A stretch of DNA of 64,000 bases from Glycomyces algeriensis (GCF_027622855.1 NZ_JAPZVR010000005.1:348851-412850); one strand, 5' to 3'. Shown: positions 34,463 to 42,687, numbered from the stretch's first letter. Notes: generated by a model from the sequence alone, not told the origin. Program-made: numbers and translations.

Positions 34463-35410
34463 CTATTGCTCGATGGACTCCGCCACATGCCCCTGCGGGT
34501 CGAGCCGCTCGAGGCCCGCCCGCTCGGTGATCGACTTGCGCAGCGCCAGCTCGGGGTCGACCCCCGCGGCCCGCGCAGCCGCCACGGCGGCGAGCAGGAA
34601 GTCGCCCACTTCGTCCGCTTCGAGCTTGAGGCCCTCGGGCAGCTCCGGCAGTTCCATCTCCTCGCCCTGGTCGTTGAAGCGCTCGATGACCTTGGCGGCC
34701 AAGGAGAGCGAGGGCAGCTGACGCGAGACGCCGTCGGCCGGGTGGTCGCGGTGCGGCTTCTCGGCGGCCTTGGCCTCGTTCCAGTGCGCGTAGAGGTCGT
34801 CCGGGTCGGCGTCGCCCCACACGTGCGGGTGGCGGCGGATGATCTTCTCGACCAGGTCCCCCGCGACCTCGTCGATGTCGAAGTCCTCGGCCAGCGAGGC
34901 GTGCAGGAACGGCTGGAACAGCAGGTCCCCGAGCTCTTCGCGCAGCTCATCGGGGTCGCCCCCGGCGATGGCGTCCAGGACCTCGTACGACTCCTCGAGC
35001 AGGTACGGGCCGAGCGTCTCGTGCGTCTGCTCGTGGTGCCACGGGCAGCCGTCCTCGGCGTGCAGCCGCGCCACGGCCTCGACCAGGTCGAGCAGACGGG
35101 CGCCGGGCGGATCCCAAGAGCCGTAGACGATCTCGAGCTCGATCTCACCGCCCGCCACGTACTCGGCGAGGGCTTCGCGCAGTTCCTCGTCGCCCTCCTC
35201 GCCCACGATCCAGACGCCGCCGGTCTCGATGAACTCGGCGGCGTCCTCCACGAGCTCCACGTCGATCCCGGCGTCGCGCACCGCCTCGACGGTGGGGCTC
35301 TCGAAGAACGCGGCCACCGCCTCGGCGTCCTGCAGGGCGTCCCAGGCCTCGACGGTGAGCAGCCCGGCGGGGATCCGCGGGGAGGTCAGGAGCCAGGTGA
35401 TGTCGCTCAA
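34463..35410 (-). CDS. mazG: MazG family nucleoside triphosphate pyrophosphohydrolase
   Basis: Hydrolyses NTPs or aberrant dNTPs to monophosphates, a house-cleaning role. The MazG domain is clear: LVEAVARLHAEDGCPWHHEQTH, LLEESYEVLDAI, and DELREELGDLLFQPFLH hold the EExxE...ExxD metal ligands, with GDADPDDLYAHWNEAKAAEK after. About 110 N-terminal residues form an extra domain (often an EVE-/SAM-methylase-like remnant) seen in actinobacterial MazG. I place the start at TTG, overlapping the preceding lipoprotein stop by TTGA, because no ATG/GTG lies between. 315 residues. Confidence 0.9.
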   Translation of the reverse strand: MSDITWLLTSPRIPAGLLTVEAWDALQDAEAVAAFFESPTVEAVRDAGIDVELVEDAAEFIETGGVWIVGEEGDEELREALAEYVAGGEIELEIVYGSWDPPGARLLDLVEAVARLHAEDGCPWHHEQTHETLGPYLLEESYEVLDAIAGGDPDELREELGDLLFQPFLHASLAEDFDIDEVAGDLVEKIIRRHPHVWGDADPDDLYAHWNEAKAAEKPHRDHPADGVSRQLPSLSLAAKVIERFNDQGEEMELPELPEGLKLEADEVGDFLLAAVAAARAAGVDPELALRKSITERAGLERLDPQGHVAESIEQ

Positions 35411-36078
35411 CGCTGCGGCACCTCGACCTCGAACACGCCCACGAGCGGGCTGATGTCGAGCGCGCCGTAGCGCGGGTTCACGGCGATGTCGTACTCGGTG
35501 ATGTACTCGCTCAGGTCGTCGGCGAAGCCGGCCTGCTGCTCGCCCCACATCTGCACGACCTGCTGCAGGACCGCGGGGTCGGACTGCGCGGCCACGTTGA
35601 ACTCCGCGAGCTGCTCCTGAGAGAGGTTCTGCGAGGCGAGCCAGCCCTCGACCACGCGCTGCAGCAGGTCCTGGTCGCTCCCGACGGCGCTGTTCAGCGC
35701 CTCGAACTCGGCGTCGGTCAGCTCGCGCGGCTCGGCGGCCGAGGCGATCTCGTCGTAGTACGCGGCGGCTTCGATGTACCGGGCCTCGAATTCGTCCGCT
35801 GCATTGTTCGTGTCGGGGGCCTCCAGGCCCAAGGCCTGGCCGAGCTCGGCGAAGAGCACGATGAACGCGGCCTTCTGGCGGCTGTCCCCGTAGCTCACGT
35901 CATCGAGCGTCGCGCCCTGCTCGAAGTAGGAGTCCATCTCCGCGTCCACAAACCCGTCAAGGGTGGCCTCCGTGACGCGCTGGTCCCCCACGAACATCGC
36001 GGCCCCCTGCTCACTCCCGCAGGCCCCCAACGCCAAAAGTCCGACCGACGCCACCGCGACAATCCTGAGTCTGCGCAC
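35407..36078 (-). CDS. SurA-like lipoprotein, unknown chaperone role
   Basis: A 223-residue protein with a lipoprotein signal (RRLRIVAVASVGLLALGACGS, lipobox LGAC at about residue 16-19) and a helical domain like the N-terminal part of SurA/PrsA foldases (FVGDQRVTEATLDGFVDAEM). No PPIase domain follows, so it is not a complete foldase. Actinobacteria often place such a gene directly before mazG, as here (TTGA overlap). The GTG start has AAGGGA upstream; the longer frame adds filler. Probably helps secreted proteins fold or an outer-wall role; not proved. Confidence 0.85.
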   Translation of the reverse strand: MRRLRIVAVASVGLLALGACGSEQGAAMFVGDQRVTEATLDGFVDAEMDSYFEQGATLDDVSYGDSRQKAAFIVLFAELGQALGLEAPDTNNAADEFEARYIEAAAYYDEIASAAEPRELTDAEFEALNSAVGSDQDLLQRVVEGWLASQNLSQEQLAEFNVAAQSDPAVLQQVVQMWGEQQAGFADDLSEYITEYDIAVNPRYGALDISPLVGVFEVEVPQR

Positions 36079-36224
36079 AGCACTTCCCTTCCACTCGACA
36101 ACCTCTGTGACCTTAGCCTCACCCAAGGTTCCTCCACAATCCGGTGCACCTAGGACGCTTCGCGGTGTCAGGATCCCGACATGAGGGTTCACGAAACGAG
36201 TTCGCTTCACTACCCTCCGCAGTC

Positions 36225-36626
36225 ATGTCAAGAAAGAAGCAATCCTTCATCATGAAGAACGCGGGCTACCTTCTCTTGGTCCTTGCGATCGTCTTCTGGG
36301 CTATGCGCGATATCGGGCCGGGAACGGCCCTAATCGCCTTCGGGTTCGCCGGAACGTGGACGCTCGTCGGAGCGCCGGTCTGGTGCGGTGCGGAAACCCG
36401 AAAGGGCCTGAGCTGCCGCAAGAACTCCTATGGGCTCCTGCTGGGCTGCTCCTACAACCAGCATCGCTGGCAGAAGATCAGCGACCTATTCAAGCCCAAG
36501 GAGATCCGGGAAGCGTTCCGGGGATGGTTTACCGGTGCCGCCAACCGGATCGCAACCTGCGCACTCGCCATTTCGGCGATGGGGACGCTAATTACCCTCT
36601 CGCAGTTCCTCATGAGCTTCGCGTAG
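36225..36626 (+). CDS. Small membrane protein with Cys-rich loop
   Basis: A 133-residue protein with two N-terminal helices (residues about 10-45), a cytoplasmic-looking middle with four cysteines (WCGAETRKGLSCRKNSYGLLLGC region) that may bind zinc, and a C-terminal helix. Not a family I can name. An internal ATG at 36252 (MKNAGYL) is a possible start. Codon bias is weaker than in neighbours, in line with a laterally acquired gene. Followed by a terminator. Confidence 0.7.
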   Translation: MSRKKQSFIMKNAGYLLLVLAIVFWAMRDIGPGTALIAFGFAGTWTLVGAPVWCGAETRKGLSCRKNSYGLLLGCSYNQHRWQKISDLFKPKEIREAFRGWFTGAANRIATCALAISAMGTLITLSQFLMSFA

Positions 36627-36636
36627 ATAGGAACGA

Positions 36637-36669
36637 GGGCCGACCGATCCCCACCAGATCGGTCGGCCC
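36637..36669. terminator. Strong hairpin
   Basis: GGGCCGACCGATC and GATCGGTCGGCCC form a perfect 13-bp stem with a 7-nt loop, 11 bp after the small membrane protein stop and before the convergent pair of small genes. Likely terminates both. Confidence 0.8.
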
Positions 36670-36729
36670 GTTGCGGGGCGCTCGCTCGGCCCGGTGCCTG
36701 GAGCATCACCGGGCCGGGGCGCTCCCGGT

Positions 36730-36981
36730 TCAGTGCGGCTTCTTGACGACCTTGCGGGTCTCGGCGACGATCCAGGGGCACCAGCGGTCGCGGTTCCACG
36801 CGCCGTGCCAGTACGGCGGTTCGCCGATGCCCTCAAGGAACGTGGCCGCCGGGTTCGGACCGCCGCCGTTGTCGCGGCAGTCGACCCGGATCACGTTGGG
36901 GTCCTTGGCGGTCTGGAAGACCGTGAAGATCGCGGGTCCGCGCTGGAACTCGCCGAGGAGCTGGTCTTCGGTCTCAGCCAC
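36730..36981 (-). CDS. Small hypothetical protein, second of a coupled pair
   Basis: An 83-residue soluble protein (FTVFQTAKDPNVIRVDCRDNGG, then PYWHGAWNRDRWCPWI), unknown family. Its GTG overlaps the upstream gene's stop by 8 bp. With its partner it forms a leftward unit that diverges from the Xre/DUF397 pair, so it may be connected with that system. A slightly upstream ATG at 36996 is possible. Confidence 0.6.
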   Translation of the reverse strand: MAETEDQLLGEFQRGPAIFTVFQTAKDPNVIRVDCRDNGGGPNPAATFLEGIGEPPYWHGAWNRDRWCPWIVAETRKVVKKPH

Positions 36982-37294
36982 TGCACACCCGCACACTTCC
37001 GGTCGCCGGTGGGCGCCCGTTGTAGAAGGCCATGAACGCCTGGTCCTTCACCCACGACTTCCATTCGGCGCTGGCCGAGCGCCAGCCGTCTCCCCATGTG
37101 GCCCTGAGGTTCCAGGACGTCAACCCCGAGACCACGACCACGATGTCCGCCGCGTCGCCTCCCGCAAACACCTGGAACGAGTCCGGCGCTTCGGTGCTCG
37201 AAGCGCGGACGGTGAAAAGGCGCTGGCCGTCGCTGAACTGCCCCCGAGTCAGCGGATCGGGCGCGCCATGTCGCGCACTCAATTCCTCTCGCAT
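36974..37294 (-). CDS. Small hypothetical protein, first of a coupled pair
   Basis: A 106-residue protein (FTVRASSTEAPDSFQVFAGG, then VVVVSGLTSWNLRATWGDG and WKSWVKDQAFMAFYNGRPP), unknown. The ATG is preceded by GGAGGGG 10 nt upstream. The pair of small genes sits divergent to xre across a region with three palindromes and may be regulated by that Xre protein. No domain recognised. Confidence 0.6.
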   Translation of the reverse strand: MREELSARHGAPDPLTRGQFSDGQRLFTVRASSTEAPDSFQVFAGGDAADIVVVVSGLTSWNLRATWGDGWRSASAEWKSWVKDQAFMAFYNGRPPATGSVRVCSG

Positions 37295-37410
37295 CACTGG
37301 TTTCCCCTCCATCCAGTTCGGCGTCGATGGCTCGAGAGTAGGGAGAAGTGGGCACTGCCTCAAGACGAAACACCAGGTCGGACAGTTGCCAATCGGCCCC
37401 TTCATATACG

Positions 37411-37493
37411 TTGTGCCACAACAATGTGGCAGTATGGTCCGCCAAACTGCCACACAGAACACACGACCACTTGAGGTTGCACAATCGGTTGTG
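37411..37493. promoter_or_regulatory. Cluster of three palindromes upstream of xre
   Basis: TTGTG-C-CACAA (37411-37421), TGTGGCAGT...ACTGCCACA with a 12-nt spacer (37425-37454), and CACAA-TCGG-TTGTG (37480-37493) share the CACAA/TTGTG half-site theme. The last lies in the spacer of a TTGCAC-N16-GATACT promoter ending 6 nt before the xre ATG, so the site would autorepress. Confidence 0.6.
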
Positions 37494-37510
37494 ATTGCGA
37501 TACTGAGTGG

Positions 37511-38314
37511 ATGTCGACGGTTTCAGAACTTCGCAAGGTTGTCGGCCGAGAACTGAAGGCGCAGCGCGAGTTGGCGGGTGAGAAGATCACCGATCCCGAA
37601 GCGGGCGCGATTATCGGTTCTACTCGGACACTCAGGAGGATCGAAGAGGGCAAGTCCACGAGGGTTACGTTCGCGGGCATCGGGAGGCTCCTGGAGTACT
37701 ACGGCGCTCCCGACAAGGTCCGGTTCGAGATGGAGCGCATCTGGCGCTTCATGGACGACAAGATCTGGGCCCAGCCCAGCCACGCGGTCGAAAACTCGGG
37801 ATGGGATGCCTACCTGGAGTTCGAGCGCATGGCGGTCGGGCTCGATCAGTACGAGACCACCTTCGTACCCGGCCCTCTTCAATCGATGGGCTACATGAGC
37901 CGCCTCTTCGAACGGGGTGCTGCACCCGAACGCATCCCGATCCTGATCGAGAACCGCCTTGCCAGGCAGACAGAGCTCATCGGAAAGGTCGATCCAGTGA
38001 GGCTGCGATTCCTCTTTTCAGAGGCAGTCCTTCGAGGTGGCTGCGACGACCAACAACTCGCTCACATGCTGAAACTCGACGCGCATCCTAGCGTGACCAT
38101 CAAGTTCCTGCCGCTTGCAGACGGGCCGTATCCGATGTTGAATGTGCCCTTCTCAGTACTATCCTTCAGGAACACCGAGGAACCCAGCATCGTCTATCTG
38201 GAGAGCCCGTTCGAGCGTCGTTTCTACGAGGACAGCGCCGCCGTGGGCAAGTACCACCAGATCTTCGAAGGAGGGCTCCGACAAGCCAAGTCTCTGAAGG
38301 AGTTCCAGCGATGA
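37511..38314 (+). CDS. Xre-family regulator with DUF5753 domain
   Basis: A 267-residue protein: an N-terminal Xre helix-turn-helix (residues about 1-65; GREL KAQRELAGEKITDPEAGAI split across helices) and the DUF5753 domain (from ERMAVGLDQYETTFVPGPLQS to AVGKYHQIFEGG). This pair type, Xre-DUF5753 plus a DUF397 gene, is common in actinomycetes and has been linked to developmental control (BldB/AbaA-orf neighbours). The ATG has no Shine-Dalgarno; a -10-like GATACT ends 6 nt before, so it is probably leaderless. Its TGA overlaps the DUF397 ATG. Confidence 0.92.
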   Translation: MSTVSELRKVVGRELKAQRELAGEKITDPEAGAIIGSTRTLRRIEEGKSTRVTFAGIGRLLEYYGAPDKVRFEMERIWRFMDDKIWAQPSHAVENSGWDAYLEFERMAVGLDQYETTFVPGPLQSMGYMSRLFERGAAPERIPILIENRLARQTELIGKVDPVRLRFLFSEAVLRGGCDDQQLAHMLKLDAHPSVTIKFLPLADGPYPMLNVPFSVLSFRNTEEPSIVYLESPFERRFYEDSAAVGKYHQIFEGGLRQAKSLKEFQR

Positions 38315-38493
38315 GCCAGGATGGGTGGCGCAAGTCCAGCCGGAGCGATGGCACCGAGAACAGCAACTGCGTCGAGGCCCGCCCCGCAGGCACCGGCTTC
38401 CAGGTTCGCGACAGCAAGCTGGGCGATGACTCCCCGATCTTCGATCTGAAGACCGTCGACTTCACCGCGCTGCTCCAGCAAGCCGACCGGTAA
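38311..38493 (+). CDS. DUF397 small protein
   Basis: A 60-residue protein with the DUF397 pattern: WRKSSRSDGTENSNCVE, then GFQVRDSKLGDDSP and FTALL. It is coupled to the Xre-DUF5753 gene by ATGA, the usual partner arrangement in actinomycetes, where such pairs act as a regulator and small antagonist. Specific function unknown. Confidence 0.93.
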   Translation: MSQDGWRKSSRSDGTENSNCVEARPAGTGFQVRDSKLGDDSPIFDLKTVDFTALLQQADR

Positions 38494-38512
38494 CCCGACC
38501 GAAAACGCAAAG

Positions 38513-38536
38513 CGGCCCCGCCTTCCGGCGGGGCCG
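38513..38536. terminator. Bidirectional hairpin between DUF397 and kinase genes
   Basis: CGGCCCCGCC and GGCGGGGCCG form a perfect 10-bp stem with a TTCC loop in the gap between two convergent genes. Leftward and rightward flanks contain short A/T-containing stretches but no long T-run. Confidence 0.75.
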
Positions 38537-38549
38537 TTCGCTTGTGTGG

Positions 38550-39425
38550 TCAGCGCAGGATTCGTGCCAGTGCCGCTTCACCGGAAGGCTTCCAGGTCGG
38601 CTTGCCGCCTGGTCGACCGAGTTCGCCAGCGACACCGATGTCAAGCAGGACAAGGGCCTTGATAAGCGCTCGGCCGCGAGCACGGAGCACCACTGATTCT
38701 TCGGCTGCCTTGTAGGCGTTGAAGAAGGGCTCAGCGGCCCCGTCTGGAAGGAGGATCCAGGCGGCGGCGAGGTCGACTGCGGGGTCGCCGACGAAGACGT
38801 CGCCGAAGTCGATCACGCCCGCGAGGGCGCCGTCATCGACCACGACGTTGGCGGGGTGGAGGTCGCCGTGGAGCCAGACGTCGGGTTGGTCTCTTTGGGG
38901 CGCTTCGAGGGCGCCGCGCCAGATGGCGCGGGCTCGGTCGGCGTCGATGCCTCGGTGGCGTGCGAGTGCCTGCTCGAAGTGGTCGTCCATGGCGGCGAGA
39001 GGTGCGCCGCGGCCGTCGTTGGCGGGGGTTTCGGGGCCATCGGTGTGGAGTGCGGTGAGGAATTCGGCGAGCACGGTCGCCGATTCAGCGTCGGTGATCG
39101 GTGCGATGTCGGCGGGCGTGCCGTGGACCCAAGTGGCGATGAGCCAGGTGTGCGGGAACCGCTCAGTGAGCCGGCCGAGCCGGGTGGGCACGGGCACCGG
39201 GAGCGGTAGCCGTGGCGCGATGCCGGGGACCAGGCGGTGCTCTCGCTCAAGGAGTTCGGGGGCGCCTTCGTGGCGGGGGATGCGTACGGCGAGGTCGGGG
39301 CCGAGGCGCCACATCTGGTTGGACCAGCCGCCGTCGACGGACTTCAGTTCGAGGCCGGCCAGGTCGGGGTGCTGCTCCTCCAGGAGCTCGCAGAGCAGGT
39401 ACTCGTCGATCGCCCAGTCGCTCAA
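38550..39425 (-). CDS. Aminoglycoside phosphotransferase-like kinase
   Basis: A 291-residue kinase of the APH (protein-kinase-like) superfamily. Motifs: WLHGDLHPANVVV (catalytic HxDxxxxN), VIDFGDVFVGDPAVDLA (metal-binding DxD region) and an N-terminal LELKSVDGGWSNQMWRLGPDLAVRIPR nucleotide lid. Substrate cannot be inferred; many members phosphorylate small hydroxyl compounds or antibiotics. No ribosome-binding evidence is strong. A CCTGCCTG/CAGGCAGG hairpin (39505-39533) lies upstream. Confidence 0.88.
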   Translation of the reverse strand: MSDWAIDEYLLCELLEEQHPDLAGLELKSVDGGWSNQMWRLGPDLAVRIPRHEGAPELLEREHRLVPGIAPRLPLPVPVPTRLGRLTERFPHTWLIATWVHGTPADIAPITDAESATVLAEFLTALHTDGPETPANDGRGAPLAAMDDHFEQALARHRGIDADRARAIWRGALEAPQRDQPDVWLHGDLHPANVVVDDGALAGVIDFGDVFVGDPAVDLAAAWILLPDGAAEPFFNAYKAAEESVVLRARGRALIKALVLLDIGVAGELGRPGGKPTWKPSGEAALARILR

Positions 39426-39819
39426 CCCGAATCCCTTCGCCGCAAGTTCAAGCCCACCCTATCCGCGTGGTTCGGAGGCCCCGGCCGGCAGCGCGAGACA
39501 TCCTCCTGCCTGAACCTAGTTTTCGCAGGCAGGCGAGCGCAATCGGCGTACCGTGAAGCCGCTCTTGACCCGGTGTTACCCAGGCCGGTGGCGTCCCAGT
39601 GGTCTGTCCAATACCAGGACAGCCCACCGGCTGGTCTCGTAAGGGCCGTAGCCGAGCACGAATGAGAAACATCGTCCCAAACGCAACACGACGTCCGTGC
39701 AATGCAGGCAGATGGCCAGAGGCTTATGTCGTAGTCTGCTTACCACCATCTCGTTCACCTACACGGATTCCGTATCCCTGTACGTATCTCAATTGTCCGC
39801 GCTACAAGTTCGGTCGTCA
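39426..39819. other. Gene-free stretch with hairpins
   Basis: No reading frame with credible codon use is seen. Two imperfect hairpins are present: CCTGCCTG/CAGGCAGG (39505-39533) and CTGTCC/GGACAG (about 39605-39624). It is less GC-rich than the surrounding genes. It may carry the kinase promoter. Confidence 0.5.
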
Positions 39820-40632
39820 TCACCCACAAGCGTGGAGAACACTCATCTTCCGCGCTGCCCTCACCCGGTCCGGTTGCGCCCCAAAGGCAACGCCGACGAC
39901 GCCGCCCCTCCCGACCCACCACCCGAAGAACCGGCCCCGCCCCCCACCTCCTCGTCGCCGCCCGCTTGAACGCCGACCCCGAAGACCGCGATGCTGTGGC
40001 ACGAGCACGCCCCCGCCTCCTCGTCGCCGCCTCAAGCGTTTCTTCAGGCGAGCACACCCCGGTAACGACCCGGGCGCCTGCTCATCCAAGGCCAGAATCC
40101 TGGCGAGGCGCGCCAGCGCGGCCTTGATCTGGGCGAGGGAGAGTCCTTGGGCGCGTTGGTAGGTGAAGACCTCGGGGGCGAGCGGGGCGAGGAGCGCGTC
40201 GGCGAGGACTTCCGGGGCGTCCGCTGCCCTGAGAAGCGAGAGGACGTGGGCTCGCCAGAAGCCGTAGGCGCCGATTTCGAAGCGGCGGCCGCCGGTCTCG
40301 GTGGCGAGGGCGAGGTGGCCGTGGGCGTCGAGGAGGTCGGCCATGGCGTCGTAGAAGGCGGCGAGGCGTTCGGTGGGCGGGGCGCCGGGGCCGAGGGGTG
40401 GGGGGCCGGACAAGAGCGAGTGCTGGAGGGCGGTCTCGTGCTCGTCGAGGAGGGCGACCGCGATGGAGGCGACGTCGGGGTAGCGGCGGTAGAGGGTGCC
40501 GCGGCCGACGCCGGCGGCTTTCGCGATGTCGTCCATGGTGACCGCGCGCGGGTCCCCGGCCGCGAAGAGGTCGGCCGCGGCGGCGAGGACCTTGGTGCGG
40601 TTGCGGGCGGCGTCGGCGCGCTCGGGCTTCAT
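39820..40632 (-). CDS. TetR/AcrR family regulator with abnormal C-terminal tail
   Basis: A 270-residue frame. Residues 1-195 are an ordinary TetR repressor (helix-turn-helix at about 10-55, VLAAAADLFAAGDPRAVTMDDIAKAAGVGRGTLYRRYPDVASI across the helices). Normal length would be about 190-200. Residues 196-270 are Arg/Gly-rich with the repeated RRRRGGGG-like motif 23 codons apart, encoded by a 16-bp direct repeat (39947-39962 and 40016-40031). A frameshift or lost stop into old intergenic repeat DNA is likely. It diverges from azoR-gdx with two tandem operators, the probable target. Confidence 0.8.
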   Translation of the reverse strand: MKPERADAARNRTKVLAAAADLFAAGDPRAVTMDDIAKAAGVGRGTLYRRYPDVASIAVALLDEHETALQHSLLSGPPPLGPGAPPTERLAAFYDAMADLLDAHGHLALATETGGRRFEIGAYGFWRAHVLSLLRAADAPEVLADALLAPLAPEVFTYQRAQGLSLAQIKAALARLARILALDEQAPGSLPGCARLKKRLRRRRGGGGVLVPQHRGLRGRRSSGRRRGGGGRGRFFGWWVGRGGVVGVAFGAQPDRVRAARKMSVLHACG

Positions 40633-40650
40633 GGTGGCGATCCTAACAGT

Positions 40651-40704
40651 AAGTGGACATGATGACCGGTTATGCTCGAATAAGTGGACATCGTGTCCGT
40701 TTAT
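40651..40704. promoter_or_regulatory. Two tandem 23-bp operator copies
   Basis: Copies at 40651-40673 and 40682-40704 both read AAGTGGACAT..TG.CCG.TTAT. The second contains the palindrome GGACA-TCG-TGTCC. The sites lie between the divergent TetR and azoR starts, 31 bp apart, about three helical turns, and near the azoR ribosome site. Confidence 0.7.
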
Positions 40705-40717
40705 TTGAGGAGGAATT

Positions 40718-41359
40718 GTGCTCCTGCACCTCGACGCCAGCGCCCGCCGCAGTTCGTTCAGCCGCGAGGTCGGCGACACCGTGGCCGCCGCGTGGCGGAA
40801 AGCCAATCCTGAGAGCGCGTACGTGCACCGCGACCTCACCCTCGACCCTCCCCCGCCCATCGGCGAGGCCTGGACTGAGCTCTGCGACTACGTGCTCGAG
40901 CACCAGATCACCGACCCCGGAAGGTATGCGGAGGCCGTCCGCACACCGGAGCAGGCCAAGGCGTGGGCACTCGTGAAGCCCCTCCTGGACGAGCTCGTCG
41001 CGGCCGACGCGGTGCTCATCGCCGCCCCGATGTACAACTTCTCGGTCCCGGCGGTGCTCAAGGCCTGGATCGACCAGGTGACGTTCCCGCGGATGTCGTT
41101 GGCGGGCACCAAGTTCGTGGTCGCCTACGCCCGCGGAGGGGCGTACGGGCCGGGCAAGCCGCGCGAGCCGTTCGACCACCACGAGCGGTACCTCCGCGAC
41201 TTCTTCGCCGGGCACTTCGCCGTGGAGGACGCTGTGTTCGTCGGCTCGGAGATGGTGAACGCGCTCATCGACCCGGCCCTGGCCGGGCGGCGGGACGAGC
41301 ACGAGGAGTCGAGGGCCGCAGCGCTGGCCGCCGCAGCGAGGATCGGCAGTGCGCTGTGA
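40718..41359 (+). CDS. azoR: FMN-dependent NADH:quinone oxidoreductase (azoreductase)
   Basis: A 213-residue flavodoxin-fold enzyme of the AzoR/ACP-phosphodiesterase family. It carries DASARRSSFSREV at the FMN phosphate, APMYNFSVPAVLKAWIDQ and YARGGAYGPGKPREPFDHHERYL typical of the family. It reduces quinones and azo or nitro aromatics with NADH. GTG start with GAGGAGG 5 nt upstream. Translationally coupled to gdx (GTGA). Both are probably derepressed together by an electrophile sensed by the divergent TetR. Confidence 0.9.
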   Translation: MLLHLDASARRSSFSREVGDTVAAAWRKANPESAYVHRDLTLDPPPPIGEAWTELCDYVLEHQITDPGRYAEAVRTPEQAKAWALVKPLLDELVAADAVLIAAPMYNFSVPAVLKAWIDQVTFPRMSLAGTKFVVAYARGGAYGPGKPREPFDHHERYLRDFFAGHFAVEDAVFVGSEMVNALIDPALAGRRDEHEESRAAALAAAARIGSAL

Positions 41360-41679
41360 GCTGGTGGATCCTGCTCGGGGCCGGTCTCGTGGAGATCGCC
41401 TGGGCGATGAGCATCAAACCGACCGAAGGGTTCACCCGGCTCTGGCCGACCGTGCTGTCCCTCGTGCTGATGGCGCTCGCCGCGTTCCTCCTCGCACTCG
41501 CCATCCGCGAACTCCCGACCGGCACCGCCTACGCGGTCTTCACCGGCATCGGCGCGGTCGGCGCGGTGGTGCTCGGGATCGTCCTCAACCGGGACCCGGT
41601 GACCGTGGGGCGCATCGTGGCCCTCGCGCTCATCGTCGGCGGTGTCGTCCTCGCCAAGGTCACCTCGCCCGCCGAGTGA
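41356..41679 (+). CDS. gdx: SMR family guanidinium exporter-like
   Basis: A 107-residue four-helix small multidrug resistance protein of the SugE/Gdx branch. It has the essential Glu in GLVEIAWAMSIK, the GFTRLWPTV signature, and PTGTAYAVFTGIGAVGAVVLGI. Gdx exporters use proton antiport and export guanidinium; the SMR family also includes quaternary-ammonium exporters. No guanidine riboswitch precedes it, but it follows azoR under a TetR operator, which makes a xenobiotic role conceivable. Confidence 0.88.
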   Translation: MSWWILLGAGLVEIAWAMSIKPTEGFTRLWPTVLSLVLMALAAFLLALAIRELPTGTAYAVFTGIGAVGAVVLGIVLNRDPVTVGRIVALALIVGGVVLAKVTSPAE

Positions 41680-41830
41680 CCGCTGCCGCATCATGACCGA
41701 GTCGGGACGAACTCGTGCCCGCCGTTCCTAGCGTGCTCCGCGGTGGCTCGAGGACCAGTCACCGGCCGACCTCCGGACCCGCCGGAGCGCCCCGCGTCGG
41801 CCTCCTCCAACGATCACGGGAGACCGAGCA

Positions 41831-42667
41831 ATGCACTCGAACGCAGAACAGTTCCCGCACGGGGACCTGGCCGCCCAGGCGGGACTCGGGCGCTGGCAGG
41901 CCCAGTACCGGCCCCGCAAGCCCCCCATCGCGCTGTCCATGGGGATCGCCGGGGCGATCTACGTCGCGGTCGCGGCGTGCTTCATCGGCAGCAACCTCCT
42001 GGCGAACGGGTTCCTGCTCATCATGTTCCTGGTGATCACCGCGTTCTTCGCGCTCGGCTTCGCCAATTTGGCGTACACGAAGCACAAGTCCGGGGCGGGC
42101 GACACGCTCGACCTGTTCGAGCACGGGCTGATCGTCAAGGGCCCCAAGTCGCTCGTCTCGATCTACAACTGGGACGACACGAAGGCGTACCAGCGCCTCT
42201 TCCACTACCCGCAGACCGGGCTCGTCACCTACAACTACCTGCTGGTCGGTCCGGAGGGGAACGCGATCAGCATCGGCGACCCGAAGGGAGCGGCGATGTC
42301 CGCCGCGGTCAACCTGGAGGCGAACCTCGACCGGTTCACGCTCGGCGCGGCGTTCGAGGGGCCCCAGGAGTGGGGTCCGATCGTGCAGGAGCAGATCACG
42401 CGGGCGCAGCTGCCGCAGGTGCTGGCCGAGATCGACGCGGGCCGCCGGGTCGAGTTCGGCGGCCTCGCGCTCGACGCCGGGGCGCTCCACATCGACGGCA
42501 GCGTTGTCCCCTGGGGCGAACTGCAGGGCGTGTCCGTGAAGGACGGTGTGGTGGCGTTCAAGATCGCCGGCCGCTTCCTGAAGGCGCGCCAGCCGGTCTA
42601 CGCGATCCCGAACTTCTTCGTGTTCAAGGCGGCGGTGCAGTCACGGTCGGGACTGGCCTGGTCGTAG
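41831..42667 (+). CDS. DUF6585-like membrane-anchored protein
   Basis: A 278-residue protein with two adjacent N-terminal helices (residues about 35-55 and 58-80) and a soluble domain of about 190 residues built of repeated short strands (TLDLFEHGLIV KGPKSL, SIYNWDDTKAYQ, and FGGLALDAGALHIDG) resembling PH-like modules. I think it belongs to the DUF6585 family, common in Streptomyces; no function is known. No ribosome site with certainty; the ATG follows GGGAGACC. Confidence 0.75.
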   Translation: MHSNAEQFPHGDLAAQAGLGRWQAQYRPRKPPIALSMGIAGAIYVAVAACFIGSNLLANGFLLIMFLVITAFFALGFANLAYTKHKSGAGDTLDLFEHGLIVKGPKSLVSIYNWDDTKAYQRLFHYPQTGLVTYNYLLVGPEGNAISIGDPKGAAMSAAVNLEANLDRFTLGAAFEGPQEWGPIVQEQITRAQLPQVLAEIDAGRRVEFGGLALDAGALHIDGSVVPWGELQGVSVKDGVVAFKIAGRFLKARQPVYAIPNFFVFKAAVQSRSGLAWS

Positions 42668-42687
42668 GCCTCGCCCAGCGCCTCCGG

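Noticed and set aside
39599..40162. 187-residue plus-strand frame in the gap near the TetR gene
   Set aside because: Pro/Arg-rich low-complexity frame opposite the TetR tail, no ribosome site or motif.
41680..41830. Possible guanidine riboswitch near gdx
   Set aside because: The gdx gene is coupled to azoR, and no conserved guanidine-riboswitch pattern was seen upstream of azoR or between genes.
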